A stretch of DNA of 64,000 nt from the NCBI GenBank assembly GCA_963169105.1, contig OY720644.1:4175001-4239000 (forward strand). The letters run 5' to 3'. This document shows, one piece after another, positions 44,951 through 55,500 of the stretch; the stretch's first letter is position 1; every line of letters starts with the position of its first letter. Position numbers and translations under genes: made by a program. Origin of the DNA: Ceriagrion tenellum (taxonomy: Eukaryota > Arthropoda > Insecta > Odonata > Coenagrionidae). The notes beneath the pieces were generated by a model. It was not told where the DNA came from, did not search any database, and was given only the letters and a program-made list of their open reading frames with translations.

Positions 44951-45655
44951 CCATACCTATACTGTGGGTGGAGTAAACAAAATCTTCAGATACAGTAAAA
45001 TATCTTGGAATTACCTTAACATCTGATATAGTGTAGGGATTACACATACAAAACATATGTGGCGAAGCGTTAAAGAAACTAGGTTTTGTTAAACGTATAA
45101 CAGGAAGGTCCTCGGATGAAAAAGTGAAAGATTGATGCTACTTCGCTCTGGTTAGGCCACACCTCGAATACGCCGCGAGAATTTGGGACCCTGGTAAAAT
45201 AGATTTAACGAAAAAAATTAATAAAATACGCGCTTCGTTGAAAACTGCTCCGAGCGTACATATAGTGTCTCGCCACTGTTAGAGGGATTAAGTTGGGAGC
45301 CCCTAGAGATTCGGAGGCCACACGCTAGGCTTAGGTTGCTTGATAAATTCAGAACTGATATTTTTCAGAGCGATATAGAGAATATTATCATGACTCCTCA
45401 ATACATCTCTAGGTCTGACAGATGCGATAAAATAAGAGAGATACTTTGCCGAACAGATCGGTACAAAAACTCGTTCTTTCCGCGAACAATAAGCGATCAC
45501 AATAAAAATTGAGCTCCTGTAAATACACTCCTATAATACATGTCACCATTTCATCTCCAAAAAACGTACACCTTTATACGGCTGTTGACCTAACACCCCC
45601 TGCCACACGCCCAAGCGGCGTCTTGCGGGGAATTATGTATATGTAGATGTAGATA
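44951..45655 (+). mobile_element. CR1-like 3' end, copy 4
   Basis: Starts at CCATACCTATACTGTGGGTG, matching copy 1 near 15470 in reverse. Then KTRFC-type text, CGCTCTGGTTAGGCCACACC, the ORF2 end (FFPRTISDHN) and the UTR, ending GTATATGTAGATGTAGAT. A TGA within AGATTGATGC and other changes break the frame. 5'-truncated, about 700 bp. Confidence 0.85.
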
Positions 45656-46465
45656 ATGCATTAATCGGGTGAACGATAGAATGTCCGAAAAAATTGACTG
45701 CTGACAACAGTACATTACCAGAAGTACGTTCTGCTACCCCAAAAGTGAATGTTTGCTGCCACATTCCTCAATTTGTGTCCAGTTGGCTGTGATTGGTTTG
45801 TATTTTCCCACCTTTGGTTCAGCAATATTGAAGCTGGTTCCATGTGTTGCTGGAAACCTTAGGGTCGGTTGATGTAATTGTCTACGAGACTGATGTCTGC
45901 GGCTCCTTTCTAAATATGGTCTAGTAATTTTTTGTATTGAGTGTGGCAAAGTGTCCTGGTGTTGGCAAAGTCAATCCTTCGGCCATTTTTTAGGCTGCAA
46001 TCGGCACTGCAGGTTTTTCAGATTGGAAGAGCCTGATACACTTAAAGCCATATTTTTTTGACGAAATTCGGATATTATTAAAATAGACCTAGCTCATTTT
46101 CGACATTAAATATTAGTCGAGTGGAGGGAGGGGAGAGGGAACGAGAAAATGCGTAAACCGGACGGTGATAGGGAGTGTGCTAAGCGCATTGAAATTTTCC
46201 ACGCGCACCCTTGCTGTAGAGGTCCACCCATCATCATCAAATGCTGAAGGCAAATACTTCGTCACAGTATTCTAGCCTCTGCTTACAATGCTGCTTCTTT
46301 AAGGCTGGCATATGATGTCTAGTCCATTTAATGCTCCATGTTCTGGAAGAAACGTCTCAGCTCTGAGACGTCCTCATGGTCTCTTCTCAAAATCTTTTCC
46401 TTCAAATTTGCTTTGAAGGTTTTTTTTATGCCATAGTACGAGTCCAATAAGTTTTTCCCTTCAAT
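45656..46465. other. stretch with one unassigned frame
   Basis: Minus-strand frame 45734-45949 (YLERSRRHQSRRQLHQPTL, FNIAEPKVGKYKPITANW) looks like decayed coding text, but I cannot name it. Otherwise featureless. Confidence 0.4.
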
Positions 46466-46767
46466 CCCTGCTAAAAAAATTCTGTATAGTTTCCCTATGA
46501 ATACTTCTAGAGAATTTATAAAAAAGTTCTGTAGATATTCCTCAAAGTATTTAAACGATATTTAACGGAATTCCCTACGATGTTCAGCAGAATACCTTAG
46601 GATGTTCTGCAGAATACCTTAAGGACGTTCTGCGGAATTCCTTAGAACGTTCTACAGAAGCCCTTTGACGTTCTGCGGAATTCCTTACAAGCTCAGGAAA
46701 ACCTCACATATTCCCGTAGAGTTGCTGAAGTTCCACAGAACAGTTTCTAAGGAAGTTTTTAGCAGGG
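46466..46767. mobile_element. MITE with CCCTGCTAAAAA ends, copy 1
   Basis: 302 bp between CCCTGCTAAAAAAATTC and GGAAGTTTTTAGCAGGG. The inside is built from repeated TTCTGCGGAATTCCTTA-like units (at least five between 46560 and 46690). A possible AT target doublet flanks it. No frame. Confidence 0.8.
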
Positions 46768-47464
46768 ATGTCATGTTGTTCTTAAGAGCGATACAATTTC
46801 TTTCACTTCTTCCAACATTTTTTACATTACAATTTCTTTCTACTCAGATTGTTTTCATCAGTTTAAGAAGTCAACCACCGAGAGAAAATCCGTCTTTTGA
46901 CGGTCTTTTCGAACTCATCGGCAGCCGCCCATCAACTTCCTAATCCGAGCCCTTAATTCCCATCCGACTGAGGAGTGACGCCATGGAGCGTATTCGTCTC
47001 CCTAACATCTCCTCTCCATCTCACCCTCTGACTCCATATCCAATTCTCTCTCCCACTTCATCTCGAAATTCCCGTCATTGCCGGATCTAAAAGCAGAAAT
47101 CAACAGCACTTAAGGATATTGCAGCGGCTCCGAATAAGAACCACGGTCAGACCCACGATGGGGATGTTAAAACCACCGTCTCTTCTCCAATTCCCACCCC
47201 TAACCCCTTACTACTCGCGCACACACACACACGATTCACCCTTTACATCCCTCTCTCTGCTCCAACTTCTCGATCTCTCGAAACTTGACCTCCACTCGAA
47301 ACTTCGAGTCTCGAAAACTGCGAACCACTCACAACTCCCGCTTCTTCCGCTCCTATCCGCTCCCCGTTCGTCTTTTACTTCCCTCTTCGAGGAGGAGTGG
47401 TAATCGGCGAGCGATTCCGGCTTTAGTGCAGATTTGCGAAAAACTGCACATACGGGTACATATT
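46768..47464. other. spacer between two MITEs
   Basis: C/T-biased text (47000-47390) with Ser/Leu-rich frames, which I take as non-coding. A CACACACAC tract at 47220. Confidence 0.5.
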
Positions 47465-48096
47465 CCCTGCTAAAAAATTCCTTAGAAGCCATTCTGTCGA
47501 ACGTAAGAAATTCTACAGAAATTGACTCTCTTTCTTAAGAACTATTTCCTTTTCTAAGGGTCTGCACGGAACACGAGAGCCTTACTCTGCAGAACATGTG
47601 TTCAGTAGAGTTATTTTCTGCAGAGCAAAATAACTCCTTACAAGCTGTTCTGTAGAACTTCAGCAACTCTACGGAAATATGTGAGGTTTCCGTTGACCCA
47701 GTTCCTCTTCTAAGGGCCAATATGGAGAGACGTAGGGAATTCCACAGAACGTCCTAAGGAATTCCGCAGAACGCCCTAAGGTATTCTGCAGAACGTCGCA
47801 GGGAATTCAGTAAAATGGTGTTTCAATACTTTAAGGAATATCTACAGAACTTTTTAAGAAATTTTCTAGAAGATTTTAATGAAAGTTGGCAATTTTCCAC
47901 AATATAAACTTTAATACGACCGGTTTGCCTGATGATGATGATGTAGTACATCGAAACCGGTCGTATTAAAGTTCACATATTGTGGAAAATTGCCAACTTT
48001 CATTAATTATGTCATTCCACCAGATTACGCCTGAAACATCTCTTTTTATTCTCTAGAAGTATTTATAAGGAAACTATACAGAATTTTTTAGCAGGG
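47465..48096. mobile_element. MITE with CCCTGCTAAAAA ends, copy 2, opposite orientation
   Basis: 632 bp; the internal units (GGAATTCCGCAGAACGCCCTAA) are the reverse complement of those in copy 1. It contains a nested 173-bp insertion (about 47873-48045) with TCTAGAAG on both sides (47865-47872 and 48053-48060). Confidence 0.8.
47878..48004 (+). repeat. hairpin with Penelope/hammerhead-like core
   Basis: Arms from AATGAAAGTTGGCAATTTTC to its inverse at 48004, with one small bulge (AAACTTT against AAAGTTCACA). The loop region reads CTGATGA (47929-47935), then a 5-bp stem GATGT/ACATC (47940-47952), then GAAA (47953-47956) and CCGGTCGT. CTGATGA...stem...GAAA is the hammerhead core order seen in Penelope terminal repeats, but four extra bases (TGAT) lie before the stem and no stem I is obvious. 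Confidence 0.6.
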
Positions 48097-49478
48097 TTTG
48101 CAATATGCACAGATAAAACTGAGAAAAGGAAATACATGCTACTGATTTGGTTTCTTGGCCATTTAACTGTACTTTACCACGCAGCCTTATGGTACTTTTT
48201 TATGCCTTATGGTACGCTGACTTATGATACTTACATATTTTTTGACATAATTTGATTCTATAATCATACATAAAACGCGAAAGAATTCATTGCGTGTAAT
48301 CAAAATAGCTGCTTACAAATATAAGGATATCATGCCGAGCAAAAAACATATTTACAAACAATTTTTGCATATATTTATATTTTAGTGCCGTAAATGTAGG
48401 CCATAGCAATGTTTAAATTTTGATGGCATTTGATAATATAATTCGTGCATTATTTATATAGATATATTAATGGTTATTTTCACCGTAACACAGATGTTGA
48501 GTTATACCGGAGAGACTGATGTACTTCCGTGAAATGTGGCCAAAAGTTTTTTTGACTTATCGGAAAGGTTATCAAAATGTACACTCAAAGACACACTATT
48601 TCCACTCTTTAACCACTTTAACCTCAAATCCTTCGCTGGCGGGATTAATCTCTACTGAAGAACATTATGCTTCGTCACACTTTCTTCCTAGGCTTGCGTC
48701 TGTTTCTTTCAATACATCCTTAGATAATTCCTTGTCTAGGCTGTCCTAGATTTTTTCCATTATGTGCATACACTTTATCATTCACCTGGACGCCCATTTC
48801 TAGAAATTGTTACTATCTATTTAACCGCCTTCCGTTCAATGCTATGTTACCAAATCATTCCTGCCACGAGCCAGTTAATTTATACTCACTGTATAGGAGT
48901 CATTTCTGGTAATTTCACTTCTAATTTCGCAAAAGAAGATTTTTCCTGAGGGTTTTTTTAATTATCAGTACTCTTTCAGTTTATTTAAAAGAAGCATATT
49001 AGTTTTATTTGTTCTACTTTCGCGTTTTCCATTTATAGGTCAATAAATGATCCAACTGTTCCTTTGTACATTCTTGCCTTAGGTTGCACTTGAATTTAAA
49101 AAATTACCGACAGTGGTTAGAGAAATGCTTCGGAGTCGTCAGCTTGAGTGTTTGCCATTAAAGGTGTCGTCTCAACGGGGAGCTCTTGCGATGTCCTGTT
49201 GCTGTCGTGCGTGCGATGTCGTGCTTGTGCGTGTAAGCGTGGATATTTGAAAGACGGGTCAAAAACCGTCCGGGCTATCTTTCCAGTACAGTCGTACCCC
49301 ACACGAGTATTGGTAATTATTGGCCGCTCGTAATTTATGATATTATGAAGACGACTAACACATACTTTATGGAAATTATTTTTTACATATGTTTTGAAAT
49401 TTCGATTCCATCACTATTGTCTATAATAATAAACGTGGAGATAAAAAGATATATATTGGCAAATATATTGGGTTACTG
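48097..49478. other. 1.4-kb stretch without assigned features
   Basis: AT-rich, only frames of about 60-76 codons. No recognisable motif. Confidence 0.5.
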
Positions 49479-49620
49479 TTGGTGTTGACAGAAAACATGT
49501 TGCAAATTCAAAGTCATGGGAAATGTGGCAAAGGAGGAGGCTGCAGAGAGAGGCAATTCGATATTATTGTGATGAATTTCACTCAAATATTTTTAGAAAA
49601 GAGTAGAAACATTAATATCT

Positions 49621-50290
49621 ATAGTAATTTTAAATCGTTTCAGGTGGTAAAGAAGCACAGCTTTTGTGGGTACGATAAACAAAGCAAGAAAGAAGATTCC
49701 TCATGCTATCAAACACTGCTAAATACGAAAGGAATGGTTGTAATTCTCACACAAATGGTGATATTTGACGGTTTACCAGGGAAAAAAAAGAAGCATGTTG
49801 ACACCATGAACTCCATTTCTCTTTCGCGTGAAGAAGACCTACCTCTAAAAAAATTCCAGTCAATGAGCAAACAAACGACGTTCAGGAATTGGATGATGCT
49901 GCCGAGCTTTGGTTTGGCTTTACACTGTTCTCTGAGAAGGCGACCTCCAGAAGGTTGGCTATCCACGGTTGACCTGTGCGCAATCAATACTTACGTTACT
50001 GACAAAATATTTACTGGTAGCCGCATCACACGATGGCAATTACTGCGCAAATCGTCTGAGTGGTTCAATGCCAACGCATGCACTGGTAAGCGACAACTCT
50101 GATTCTGATGCTGTTGAAAAGAGAACGGGAAAACGACGATTTTGCCAATTAAGACAAGATTGTAAATATGACCATTTTGTTCGAAAGGCAAAATATGTGA
50201 AAAAAGACTCTGCGTTACCGTAAGCGGCAAAACCAATTTTGTTTGCGTAAAATGTTCTGAGAAAGGCCAATGAGAACTTTTGCTGATTAA
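49621..50290 (+). pseudogene. possible piggyBac-like transposase C-terminal remnant
   Basis: NTKGMVVILTQMV (near 49720) resembles the N-KTKGGVD..D-M box, and RPPEGWLSTVDLCAINTYV (near 49935) the RRWP...DV..IN-Y box of piggyBac transposases. After a frame change KRRFCQLRQDC and then VCVKCSEKG resemble the C-terminal Cys-rich domain. The third catalytic Asp region is altered (GGVD reads GMVV). About 60 residues between the boxes are odd. Assignment is tentative. Confidence 0.4.
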
Positions 50291-51782
50291 TTCCGCGACT
50301 CATGATATGGGCAGCCAATTCCATCACTGTTCAGAAGACATATTACCATACAGTGTTAGTTTATTGCAAATGTAAGTAATTGACTCCTTTATAGTGACAT
50401 ATTGCGAGCAAGACACTCAGCTCTCTGCTTTTTCTGGCACTTTCCATGAATAACAATCACAAATAGGCAAAAAGATTTTTTTAGTGTCAGTTACTACAAT
50501 GAAAGAAAGACCACTTTCAATGGTCTTACAAAACATAAACTCTTAGTGACTTCGTTCTGGTAAATTCAACACCTCGCGAGATCGGAAAATCTCAAACTAG
50601 CCACAATGGGCAAATCAGTCGTTCTCATCGGAGATTTAAAATAATAACTCTAATACACACTAACCACAAATACTTCGAGTAATTGTAGTTTTGAATGAAA
50701 AAGTAATGTCAGAGTCAACAGCTAACAAAGAAAAGATGCGAAAAAAGATTGGGAAAAAATGATTACTCACGCTTTCCACCGGCTATGCACTTACTATATT
50801 AAATTTTTCCATGTGATTAGTTGTAAAATCACACCCAGTTCAATTGTGCCCTCACGACATATTAGTTTTTTAAGGAATGGTAGCTTAGAACATATAAGAA
50901 TGAGTGTTTCTCGTTAATGTTTCTTCATTTACCTCACTCCTGTCTAGCTTCCATTGGAATACGGGTCTATACTCACCCATGATTCTTTGTTCTTGTCCAT
51001 GCGTTTTGGCGAACAGAAATTAATTAGCGCACCCTAGCATGCATTCGAAACCAGCCGAAATGAATTAAGAGATGTTCTCCGGGTTGGCGAGGGATTGTGG
51101 CTGCACAACAAAATAAGAAGGGCACTTAACAGTGGTAACATCTGCGCCATCTGTGGAGGAACGGGAGTCCTATTGGAGTGGCGCGCGGGAGAGAGGGGAA
51201 ATGAGTCACGTGAAAATGGTCCATGCGGGGGGGAGGGGGGTTGGAAGGGAAGAACCGCGCTGTACTGAATGATTTCCTCAATTAAATGGTCTGGAATGGA
51301 TACGTGTGTAAGTACCCATGCGGTCGGGACGGAAAAACTACGCGAAACAGTGGAAATACTGCCAGCGTACACACCCCGATACTTTTATTTCATTCATCGC
51401 GTTGTTCACAGAGCAGCATTCGTGCATTCTCTTAATTTATTTTGCTTGCATATGAGGAAGTCATTTACCCCAGCCTTGGAATTATAAGCGTTCTTGCAGA
51501 TTTCGCATTAAGCTCAGTAATAATTAATGCATGGCGACAGTTTTCTAGATTGCGCCGTTTTTAGAGGTATGATGAAATGAAAATTGACCAAGCCAGGGCA
51601 TCCACTTTAGAAATTTAACGTCCATACCACCTGCAATGGTCGAAAATTTACTACGTTTGGCAAAAGACTCGCTAAGTATAAAAAGTTTAAAAAATGTGGT
51701 TTCTTTTGATAGTTTGCCTGTTCAAATAGCCAAAAACCTATTACGCAGTTGTTGCAACGATAGAAATAAAGTAATGCGATGT
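50291..51782. other. 1.5-kb stretch without assigned features
   Basis: A GC-richer patch at 51060-51300 with a G-run (GGGGGGAGGGGGG). No convincing frame. Confidence 0.5.
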
Positions 51783-51995
51783 AAAGCCCTGTGAAGGATC
51801 CCAATTGGGTTGAGTGTGTGTGTCTGTGAATGGTCACTGGCGAGGAATCAACGTTCCCGTAAACCTTCACAAGGGTATTCTGGTTGATAGGCTGTGGTTG
51901 GTCACTGACGCTACCGTCAATCCAACACAGTAAATATTTTCTGTTTTATCTTTCGACGAGTGGCGCCAATAGTTACGGCCATTGGAGAAATATTC
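51783..51995 (+). repeat. single arm of the foldback family
   Basis: GGATCCCAATTGGGTTGAGT, GTGTGTGTCTGTG, GGTCACTGGCGAGGAA, GTATTCTGGTTGATAGGCTG, CCAACACAGTAA and TTTCGACGAGTGGCGCCA follow the right arm of the 43.65-kb palindrome. No inverse arm nearby. Confidence 0.75.
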
Positions 51996-52204
51996 TCACC
52001 CGATTTTGTCAATGATAAAATGACCAATTCCCATGCGCGCTATTTTTTGTGTAGCGTTAGAAATCGTCTCAAATTTTCACTCCATAGTTATCTGCTAGTT
52101 TAACTTATTTCGTGAAATACACTCAGTAACTATCTGTTACAACTTATTAAAGAGAGAGGACTATCTTAAATAACTTCCAAATCAAAATCTGCAACTGATG
52201 GCGA

Positions 52205-52592
52205 GTGATGCCAAAGGGAGCACTGGACTCACGATTGCAAATGAGCCATTTAGTGAAGGTAGAAATTTTCAAATACCTTCAAAGTAGAGAGGAAGAAAAT
52301 GAAAGAAATGGTAGAGAAACAAATGAAAGGGGTAAGCTAGCAAAAGCATTTCTGAGAAGTGTCAGGGGCTTGATGCGGAGCAAAGATGTCCCACAAAAGC
52401 GCAGATGGACTGTCCGCAGGGCAAACTATGTCCACATCCTGACATATCCGTCGGAAACGTGGACTGTTTAAAGAAAGGCTTTGAGCAGGCATGCAAGATG
52501 GAATTCCTCGGAAGCAGAGCAGGAAAAACGAAGACGAATATGTTTACAAATGGAAGAATCAAAAATTTGACAGGAAGACGCGATATAGGTCA
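52205..52592 (+). pseudogene. non-LTR retrotransposon tail fragment, left piece
   Basis: VEIFKYLQSREEENERNGRE is a decayed KYLGS motif, then AKAFLRSVRGLMRSKDVPQK, NYVHILTYPSETWTV, which is the YASETW box after the thumb. Then RWNSSEAEQ-like text. It is cut by the CR1-like copy 5; a GHV-like continuation lies at about 53260-53400. Confidence 0.65.
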
Positions 52593-52596
52593 GAAT

Positions 52597-53250
52597 CTAT
52601 ATCTACATAATACCCCGCGAGCCACCATTTGGGCGTGTGGCAGGGGGTGTTAGGTCACCAGCCGTGTAAAGATGTACGTTTTTCGGAGATGAAATTGTGA
52701 CATGTATTCTAGTGGAGTGTATTTAGTGGAGCTCAATTTTTATTGTGGTCGCTTATTGTTCGCGGAAAGAATGAGTTTTTGTACCTATCTGTTCGGCAGT
52801 GTATCTCTCTTATTTTACCGCATCTGTCAGACCTAGAGATGTATTAAGGAGTCATGATAAAATTCTCTGGGTCTCTCTGAAGAATATCAGTTCTGAATTT
52901 ATCAAGCAACCTAAGCCTAGCGTGTAGTCTCCGAGTCTCTTCCCTTCGAAGCAACCTTAATCCCTCTAAAATTTGTGAGACACTACTTGTTCGTTCGTAG
53001 CAGTTTTTAACGAAGCGCGCTGATTTCCTTTGTATTTTATTAATTTGTTTGGTCAAATCTATTTGACCAGAGTCCCAAATGCTCGCGGCGTATTCGAGGT
53101 GTGGCCTAACCAGAGCGAAGTAGTATCTCTCTTTGGCTTTTTCATCCGAGGACCTTCCTATTATACACTTAGCCGAACCTAGTTTCTTTAATGCTGCGCA
53201 ACATATGTTCTGTATGTTTAATCCCCACGAGATATCAGATGTTAAGGTAA
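52597..53250 (-). mobile_element. CR1-like 3' end, copy 5
   Basis: Right to left: DISWGLNIQNIC, ALKKLGSAKCIIGRSSDEKA, RPHLEYAASIWDSGQIDLTK, RKSARFVKNCYERTSSVSQI, RRLHARLRLLDKFRTDI, then the UTR and tail TTATGTAGATATAG. AGAAT occurs at 52592-52596 and 53254-53258 and may be the target duplication. Confidence 0.85.
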
Positions 53251-53255
53251 ATAAG

Positions 53256-53420
53256 AATGGAGAAATATTGGCAGAAATGGTTTGGGTATTTCGAGTGGAA
53301 GTCAATGAATGTCTAGATAGATACGTGAACTGGAAATGCAAGGGCAACTGCCTCGAAGATGACCTCGGGAAGATGAAGGTGGTTGGGTGAAAGGAGCAGA
53401 AGAGAGATAGAAAAAGGGAA
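53256..53420 (+). pseudogene. non-LTR tail fragment, right piece
   Basis: MVWVFRVEVNECLDRYVNWK and GNCLEDDLGKMKVVG look like a decayed WFGHV.RM...R...K.....G..G...K.W tail and may continue the 52.2-kb fragment on the other side of CR1 copy 5. Weak by itself. Confidence 0.4.
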
Positions 53421-53739
53421 GAGGATTGGAGATCAAAATCAAAAGATGAAAAAAATGAATGAAGATAAAAAAAAGAGAGGAGACAGACAGTGGGAGGAGA
53501 GAAAAAAGTGGCAAAGTGTCAGGGCTAGCGCACGAGGCAGACCCATCTAGAGGCTGGAAACTGTATTTGAATGATGGTGATGATGAATGGTGGCAAGTTT
53601 TGATAGCCGGACTGAAAAAAAGTTTTATTGGAGTTATGGCCAGTTTTTTTTTCAAATTCAACCCACTGAATCTAGTCACTACTTAATTAGAGTCATCTTC
53701 CTCTCATTTCCGAAGCAAACAATGGCTATGAATGCGATA
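53421..53739. other. short spacer
   Basis: A/G-rich text, no assigned feature. Confidence 0.45.
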
Positions 53740-53757
53740 TCTGGCATTCGAACAAGT

Positions 53758-53860
53758 GAAGAGCTAATAAACTCTTCTCGGGCTCTGCACCAGGTGATTA
53801 GCATCATGTTTGCCGACGTTTCGGAAAACGACTTGTTTTCCATTTTCAAGGCGTGTTACT
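53758..53860 (-). repeat. Penelope-type terminal motif (degenerate ribozyme-like)
   Basis: Minus strand: CCTTGAAAATGGAAAACAAG, a 7-bp stem GGAAAAC/GTTTTCC, then CGAAACGTCGGCAAACATG. The CGAAACGTCGGC wording behind a short stem is widespread at Penelope ends, where CCTGATGATGG usually precedes the stem; here that part has drifted. Confidence 0.5.
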
Positions 53861-53921
53861 CTGTCCGTGTCAGATTGTAAACTGAATTGAATTGACCGTT
53901 GGTCGGGCCCAACAATTGAGC

Positions 53922-54554
53922 TCAGGTGCCATCTGATTGGTTGATGTTTGGATTTTGCCCTTGAATTATTTTATGATTTTTCCTTATGTTTTTAATGCAA
54001 TTTATTACAGGTGTCCATGTATTGCTCAGATGAAAGCCAGAGTCACGATTCAAATTTATTGGAATAAGGCGTATTTCAGTGGCTTCCTTAATTATGCGGT
54101 CCCAGTAGCGCGCTGAGCGGCAAAGAATTTTTGCATCTCCCCATTGAATGGCATGATCTTCATTGATGCTGTGTTCCGCCACTGCCGACTTCTGTGGTTG
54201 CGCTAATCTAAAGTGCCTTCGGTGTTCTTTCAGCCTCGTCTCAATCGGTCGACCTGTCTCCCCCACATATATTTTTCCGCACTCGCATGGAATCTGGTAA
54301 ACCCCTGGTGTCTTCAGGCCGATGGGATCCTTCGCCATTACCAGTCGGTTCCTTAATTTGGGTGGTGGTAGGTGGATAGTTTTGATGTTATACTTCCGTA
54401 GAATGCGGTGTATCTTTCCAGATACGGTTGAAGCATAAGGGATTAAAGCCTTGGCCAATGGTTTTTCAGGTGGCTCTCCCGGGAAATCCTCCTGTTTTGC
54501 GTTCGGTTTTCTTAGGGCCTTAAATATCTCTTGCTTGCCGTAGCCGTTCTGCAA
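53922..54554 (-). pseudogene. Penelope-like GIY-YIG endonuclease
   Basis: Open for 210 codons. PYASTVSGKIHRILRKY (linker), then PGVYQIPCECGKIYVGETGR, where GVY and YVG stand for GIY and YIG, then IETRLKEHRRHFRL with the catalytic Arg and His, and AVAEHSINEDHAIQW. EATEIRLIP near the end carries the conserved Glu. The Cys pair in CECG is the family's zinc-binding insert. The domain looks complete. Confidence 0.87.
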
Positions 54555-54563
54555 AAATGTTCT

Positions 54564-54915
54564 TTAAAGATGGTCCAACTCGGATGGGATGCTTACTTTA
54601 TCCGATATTACCTCGGCTCTACGAATCAAAGTAGATAACACGGCGGCTTTTGGCGATGGATGGTGGTGGCTCCGTCCGTTGAGGTACAGGTCAGTGTGGG
54701 TTGGCTTCTGATATACGCTATGCCCTAGGCTTCCATCCTTTTTCCTGCGGATTAGGAAGTCCAGAAAGGGAAGTTGGCCATTTTCTTCTTTCTCCATGGT
54801 AAATTTGATGTTCGGGTGTTGGGTATTAATGTGACTTAGAAATTCCTCAAATGCAATGGTACCATGTGGCCAAACTAAAAAGGAATCATCTACATATCGG
54901 AAAAAACCACTGAAA
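54564..54915 (-). pseudogene. Penelope-like reverse transcriptase, C-terminal part
   Basis: FFRYVDDSFLVWPHG carries the YVDD active site (near 54880), then FLSHINTQHPNIKFTME, GQLPFLDFLIRRKKDG, VYQKPTHTDLYLNGRSHHHP and AVLSTLIRRAEVISD, the typical LPFLD.....VYRKPT.TD.YL...S.H block of Penelope RTs. Confidence 0.85.
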
Positions 54916-54920
54916 TCGAA

Positions 54921-55500
54921 GAAAGTGGATCGTATCCTGCGACGATCGAGTTTTGCTTTGCTAAGAGAACGAATTCAAGATAAGAGACGAACTCTTGATC
55001 GCAAGAGCTGTCGTGCAAGTAAAGAATGAATGCTCGAGGACTGGAATTGGGAGACGCTACAGGCTTGGAAGTGGCACGCCATGCCGCGTCCGCACCTTTG
55101 AAAATGCGTTGCCGAATGCGTTCGCCGCGAATATTTTCCGAGCAAATAGAATGCTATTTTCAAACGAATATTTACGCCGTGCGGCGTGTCTGAGCTTAAG
55201 ACGAGAAGAAATGGGTTGAGAGAGGAAAGCAATCGTGCGGCAGAAGCGTCCTCATATCATCGCGGAACCGAATGCGGCGCAATCACATTTTCGTTCGTCG
55301 AAAAATCGAATCAGTCCGGAGCGTGTGCGTGGAATGTGGACTAAATTCTGGCGTGCTCTGTCACGTCTTCCTTTACACAAATTCCCGCCGCACGCATACA
55401 AACATATGCGCCGTATTCGGCGCAAGTGTTTAAATGTGTGGACGTGGCTTTAGATTGATTAAAAATATATATCTTACTACTTTTTCCTGAACTTTGTCCT
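54921..55500. other. CG-rich unassigned segment
   Basis: 54960-55455 is richer in GC than its surroundings (GCGTTCGCCGCG, ATGCGCCGTATTCGGCGC) and ends TGTGGACGTGGCTTTAG, the sort of wording seen at ends of some DNA-transposon MITEs. I find no matching inverse end on the left. Confidence 0.35.

Larger units (their letters stand above)
53740..54920 (-). mobile_element. Penelope-like retroelement, 3' half
   Basis: Right to left: RT end (54915-54564), GIY-YIG endonuclease (54554-53922), and terminal sequence to about 53740. 5'-truncated inside the RT palm. A TAA (near 54563) separates the RT and endonuclease frames. Confidence 0.85.

Noticed and set aside
53922..54554. A host GIY-YIG nuclease (SLX1-like)
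   Set aside because: The Cys insert in the GIY-YIG core and the preceding Penelope RT block show that it belongs to the retroelement.
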